A stretch of DNA of 9,423 nt from an uncultured bacterium (GTDB lineage Bacteria; Planctomycetota; UBA8108), in the NCBI GenBank assembly GCA_913050545.1, contig CAJWZY010000065.1, positions 1 to 9,423 on the forward strand, read 5' to 3'. Numbering within the stretch: the first letter of the stretch is position 1; the number at the start of each line of letters is the position of its first letter. The notes below the pieces were generated by a model. The model did not search any database. It was not told the origin of the DNA and saw only the letters and a program-made list of their open reading frames with translations. This document shows, in pieces, positions 7,437 to 9,423 of the stretch. The position numbers and the translations under genes were made by a program.

Positions 7437-8317
7437 ACCTTGAAATTCCCCATGCGCTCAACGGCCTTGAACATCGCCTGGGTGCCGAGGTCTTCCTCCC
7501 CATTGGCCTCGTTCGAACGGAAGAACTGGTTAGCCAGGGCTGTCCCTGGAACCGGAAGGTTCAGCGCCCGGGCCGCGTTCATGCAGATGTTGAGATCCTT
7601 CTGGATGAGCTTGACCATGAAGCCGGGATCGTAGTTTCCCTCGATGATAGACTTGCCGAGATGCTCCAGCGACCAGGAGGCCGCCGCTCCGCCGGTAACC
7701 ACACGGTGCATCTTCTCGAGATCAATCCCGGAGCGGGACGCCAGCGCTACCGCCTCGCAGACCGCAAGCAGGTTCACAGCGCAGAGGATCTGGTTGCAGG
7801 CCTTGGTGACCTGGCCGGCGCCGCTTTCTCCAACCAGGGTGATCCGGCCTCCCATGGCCTCGAAGACCGGGGTCGCACGGTCAAAGGCCTCCTGCCTGCC
7901 TCCCACCATGATGGTCAGGGTTCCCTTCTGGGCACCGATATCGCCACCGGATACCGGGGCGTCGAGAAACTGGAAGCCGCCTTCTTCGAGCCGGGCGGCA
8001 ATCTCCCTGGTGACATCCGGGGAGATCGTTGTCATATCAATAAACAGCGTCCCCTCATCTGCCCCGCCAGCGGCGCCGTTCTCGCCGAACAACACGGCCT
8101 CCACATCGGGAGAATCTGTGACGATGGTAATCACTACATCCTTGCCGGCGGCGCATTCCGCAGGCGTGGCAGCCTTCCGGGCACCCGCCTCGACAACCTC
8201 GTCACAGCGCGCCTCGGTCCGATTATAGACGGTCACCTCGTGGCCTGCGGCCAGGAGGTTCTTCGCCATCGGGCGACCCATGATCCCCATTCCAATAAAT
8301 CCGATCTTAACGCTCAT
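7433..8317 (-). CDS. Beta-hydroxyacid dehydrogenase (3-hydroxyisobutyrate dehydrogenase / tartronate semialdehyde reductase family)
   Basis: A 294-residue NAD(P)-dependent oxidoreductase interconverting beta-hydroxyacids and semialdehydes. The N-terminal Rossmann domain begins at once with GFIGMGIMG (6-14). NRT (32-34) after the second strand favours NADPH by family analogy. DAPVSGG (119-125) is the substrate-binding motif, Lys172 in GQVTKACNQ (168-176) is the expected catalytic lysine, and QKD (239-241) lies in the C-terminal helical domain. All key residues are present. A GTG at 8335 would add six residues (MPDGPG), but ATG 8317 is chosen because the Rossmann strand follows directly, GGA lies six bases upstream, and the GTG lies inside a hairpin. 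The exact substrate (glyoxylate, succinic or tartronic semialdehyde, hydroxyisobutyrate) cannot be fixed. It is the first gene of the operon with DUF255 and the DsbA-like gene, joined by ATGA; why a dehydrogenase sits with two thiol proteins is unclear. Confidence 0.93.
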   Translation of the reverse strand: MSVKIGFIGMGIMGRPMAKNLLAAGHEVTVYNRTEARCDEVVEAGARKAATPAECAAGKDVVITIVTDSPDVEAVLFGENGAAGGADEGTLFIDMTTISPDVTREIAARLEEGGFQFLDAPVSGGDIGAQKGTLTIMVGGRQEAFDRATPVFEAMGGRITLVGESGAGQVTKACNQILCAVNLLAVCEAVALASRSGIDLEKMHRVVTGGAAASWSLEHLGKSIIEGNYDPGFMVKLIQKDLNICMNAARALNLPVPGTALANQFFRSNEANGEEDLGTQAMFKAVERMGNFKV

Positions 8318-8327
8318 ACCTGGTCCA

Positions 8328-8343
8328 TCCGGCACAGGCCGGA
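8328..8343 (-). promoter_or_regulatory. Hairpin just upstream of the dehydrogenase start
   Basis: TCCGGC and GCCGGA form a perfect 6-bp stem with a 4-base loop, ending 10 bases before the ATG at 8317 and covering the alternative GTG start at 8333-8335. In the mRNA it would sit next to the ribosome site. On the + strand it is followed after five bases by TTTTT (8349-8353), but no + strand gene ends here, so a terminator role is unlikely. An AT-rich patch on the - strand (GGAATAAAAATGG, 8346-8358) may hold the -10 of the operon promoter; no good -35 is visible. Confidence 0.4.
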
Positions 8344-8388
8344 CTCCATTTTTATTCCATGATGAATTTCACCGAACCTCTCAAAGAA

Positions 8389-8414
8389 CCGGGCATGTTA
8401 AGACATTTGCCCGG
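8389..8414 (-). terminator. Possible weak terminator of the VWA-like gene
   Basis: CCGGGC-ATGT (8389-8398) pairs with ACAT-TT-GCCCGG (8403-8414): ten base pairs with a TT bulge and a four-base loop. Read on the - strand it starts about 17 bases after the VWA stop and is followed by TTCTTTGA, a short and imperfect T-tract. It may be a weak intrinsic terminator or a processing hairpin separating the VWA-like gene from the dehydrogenase operon. Confidence 0.45.
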
Positions 8415-8431
8415 ATCGGTAAATGTCAGAC

Positions 8432-9232
8432 TCAGTCAAGCAACCGGAACCAGCCGTGATGGTTGCCTGCCAGGCGCTCGAGGAAAGAGAGCCTCGAAGA
8501 GTCCAGCGCCGGGTCTTTCTTCCAGCCGTAGGTGACCAGGCGAACACCCCGGAGGTAATTCCTTGCCAGGAAAACGGACTCGGCCTCCCAGTAGTCCCCG
8601 CGGTCGAAATCAGTCACCAGGATGATCACCTCCGCCTCGGGAAACCCGGAGAGCACCGCCTTCAGCCCCACTGCGTAGCGTGCCCGCGAGACATTGCGTG
8701 GGTCCTTGCCGGGATCCAGCTCCGCCGCCACAAAATCGAGGGCGTCCTTCTTCCAGGGGCCGGGATCGGTCTGCGCCCAGCCCTTGCGAAGCAGGGCGCC
8801 GGCATGAAACTTGGCCATGGCAAAGCGCAGCTCGGGAGGAATTTTCTTGAGCGATTCCCGCAGTGCCAGGTAGATGCTCCTGGTGCGATCGGTCGGCGGC
8901 GGGGCAACCCCCCGTTTCCTCGACAGGGAGCTGCGCTCGTAAGGCCGGGAGGAATCCACCAGGTAGACGGCTCCGGTACCTGCCTCGTTAAACAGCAAAC
9001 CCGGCTGCCCGCCCTGCAGGCGTGCGGGCAGAAAGGGCTGCCGTCCGGGTTCAGCCTTTCTCGCCTTGACCAGCTCACGAATCTTCGCGGCTTCCAGGCC
9101 GGCAACAGGCGCTCCAGCCAGGCGCTGAAGATCGAGACGGAAGCTCCTCTCCAGGCGGGCATTGTCCATGCCCTCGAGCGATCCAAGCAGCAGCTCGGCC
9201 GCGCCCGGCCAGGCTCCCTGGGCCAGCAGCAT
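8432..9232 (-). CDS. Von Willebrand factor A-like domain protein, 5' end uncertain
   Basis: The frame is open to the window edge (9421), but codons upstream of about 9235 read as low-complexity Ser/Arg/Gly/Thr-rich text typical of an out-of-frame GC-rich stretch. I therefore give the part from the in-frame ATG at 9232 (266 residues); this may be internal to a longer protein. Residues 1-60 are helical and TPR-like in flavour (MLLAQGAWPGAAELLLGSLE). Residues 86-266 resemble a VWA fold: strand GAVYLVDSS (87-95), helix IYLALRESLKKIPPE, strand RFAMAKF (136-142), strand VIILVTD (202-208), RGVRLVTYGW (228-237) and a final GWFRLLD. The metal-ion-dependent adhesion site is degenerate: DSSRP (93-97) instead of DxSxS, TDF instead of TDG, and no clear middle Thr. 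Binding of a partner without metal is therefore likely, but the partner is unknown. The stop TGA at 8432-8434 lies 114 bases before the dehydrogenase start. Confidence 0.72.
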   Translation of the reverse strand: MLLAQGAWPGAAELLLGSLEGMDNARLERSFRLDLQRLAGAPVAGLEAAKIRELVKARKAEPGRQPFLPARLQGGQPGLLFNEAGTGAVYLVDSSRPYERSSLSRKRGVAPPPTDRTRSIYLALRESLKKIPPELRFAMAKFHAGALLRKGWAQTDPGPWKKDALDFVAAELDPGKDPRNVSRARYAVGLKAVLSGFPEAEVIILVTDFDRGDYWEAESVFLARNYLRGVRLVTYGWKKDPALDSSRLSFLERLAGNHHGWFRLLD

Positions 9233-9389
9233 CCCGCCCCAGCGCGTACACAGCGCGGTCCGGCCGCCGCACGTCCCAGCACACGACCGAGCCCTCCCGG
9301 CGGGCCCCCGTGTAGAGGTAGTTCCCGTCGCGCGACCAGAGGACCTGCGAGACCCCGGCCCCGCCGTGGCCGCCGACGACATCGACCTG
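9231..9389 (-). other. Foreign-looking WD40-repeat coding fragment resembling WRAP53/TCAB1
   Basis: In a frame different from the VWA-like gene, 53 codons read as a full WD40 repeat: VVGGH, then GVSQVLWSRDGNYLYTGAR, GSVVCWDVRRP and AVYALGRD. The phrases DGNYLYTGAR...CWD[VL]R and the following Y-x-L-x-R recall, from memory, the eukaryotic telomerase-RNP protein WRAP53/TCAB1 rather than bacterial WD40 repeats (usually FSPDGxxLASGSxDxTVRLWD). Nearly every third base is G or C, much more than in the neighbouring genes. An in-frame TAG (9390-9392) interrupts the frame to the right, and the similarity stops at about 9231, where the VWA frame begins to look like protein. The fragment is thus probably foreign sequence joined at the contig end, or the frameshifted N-terminus of a WD40 protein. 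Confidence 0.55.
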
Positions 9390-9423
9390 CTACTCCTTGC
9401 CAGCTGCACCTCCGACCAGCAGT

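Noticed and set aside
7142..8362. Long + strand open frame of 406 codons opposite the DUF255 and dehydrogenase genes
   Set aside because: It lies antisense to two clear family members and reads as low-information Arg/Gly/Pro/Ser-rich text; it is a codon-bias shadow.
9233..9421. Extension of the VWA-like frame to the window edge
   Set aside because: The added residues are Ser/Arg/Gly/Thr-rich without domain character, while another frame of the same bases encodes a clear WD40 repeat.

Overview
This window looks like a bacterial metagenome contig or genome fragment of roughly 60% GC (judged by eye). It comes from a Gram-negative-type (diderm) bacterium: it encodes a lipoprotein signal, a periplasmic-type thiol protein and an exported thioredoxin-fold protein. 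Cysteine-rich CCxxC metal-binding proteins, Ig-domain membrane proteins and DUF255 proteins are common in Planctomycetota, Verrucomicrobiota, Lentisphaerota and neighbouring phyla. I can only suggest that neighbourhood and cannot fix the phylum from the sequence. There are no mobile elements, tRNA or rRNA genes, or CRISPR arrays. No non-coding gap exceeds about 170 bases.

Left part (1-1682): the 3' end of a cysteine-rich YHS/TRASH-like protein closes with a clear intrinsic terminator at 251-299. A small DIPP-like Nudix hydrolase on + follows. It runs tail-to-tail into a short Ppx/GppA-family phosphatase on -, and the two stop codons share the palindrome CTAG.

Middle (1683-4401): the Ppx-like gene is divergent from a large gene for a predicted lipoprotein that fuses two Ig-like domains, a Na/Pi-cotransporter membrane core and a PhoU-like helical tail. 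The 169-base gap between them holds a nested imperfect inverted repeat (1713-1795). Together the Nudix, Ppx-like and Na/Pi-PhoU genes suggest a local phosphate/polyphosphate theme.

Right part (4384-8317, - strand): three genes sit in a tight operon joined by two ATGA overlaps. In transcription order they are a beta-hydroxyacid dehydrogenase, an exported DUF255/thioredoxin-fold protein (YyaL/SPATA20 family) and a membrane-anchored DsbA-like thiol oxidoreductase with a CRHC active site. The last gene overlaps the end of the transporter gene by 18 bases. Upstream lies a von Willebrand factor A-like protein with a degenerate metal site (8432 to about 9232).

The far right edge (about 9231-9389, - strand) is odd. 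A different reading frame encodes a WD40 repeat that resembles, from memory, eukaryotic WRAP53/TCAB1 much more than bacterial WD40 proteins. It has almost pure G/C third positions, unlike the neighbouring genes. The likeliest reading is a chimeric contig end or foreign DNA joined to the VWA gene; a frameshifted WD40 N-terminus is the alternative.
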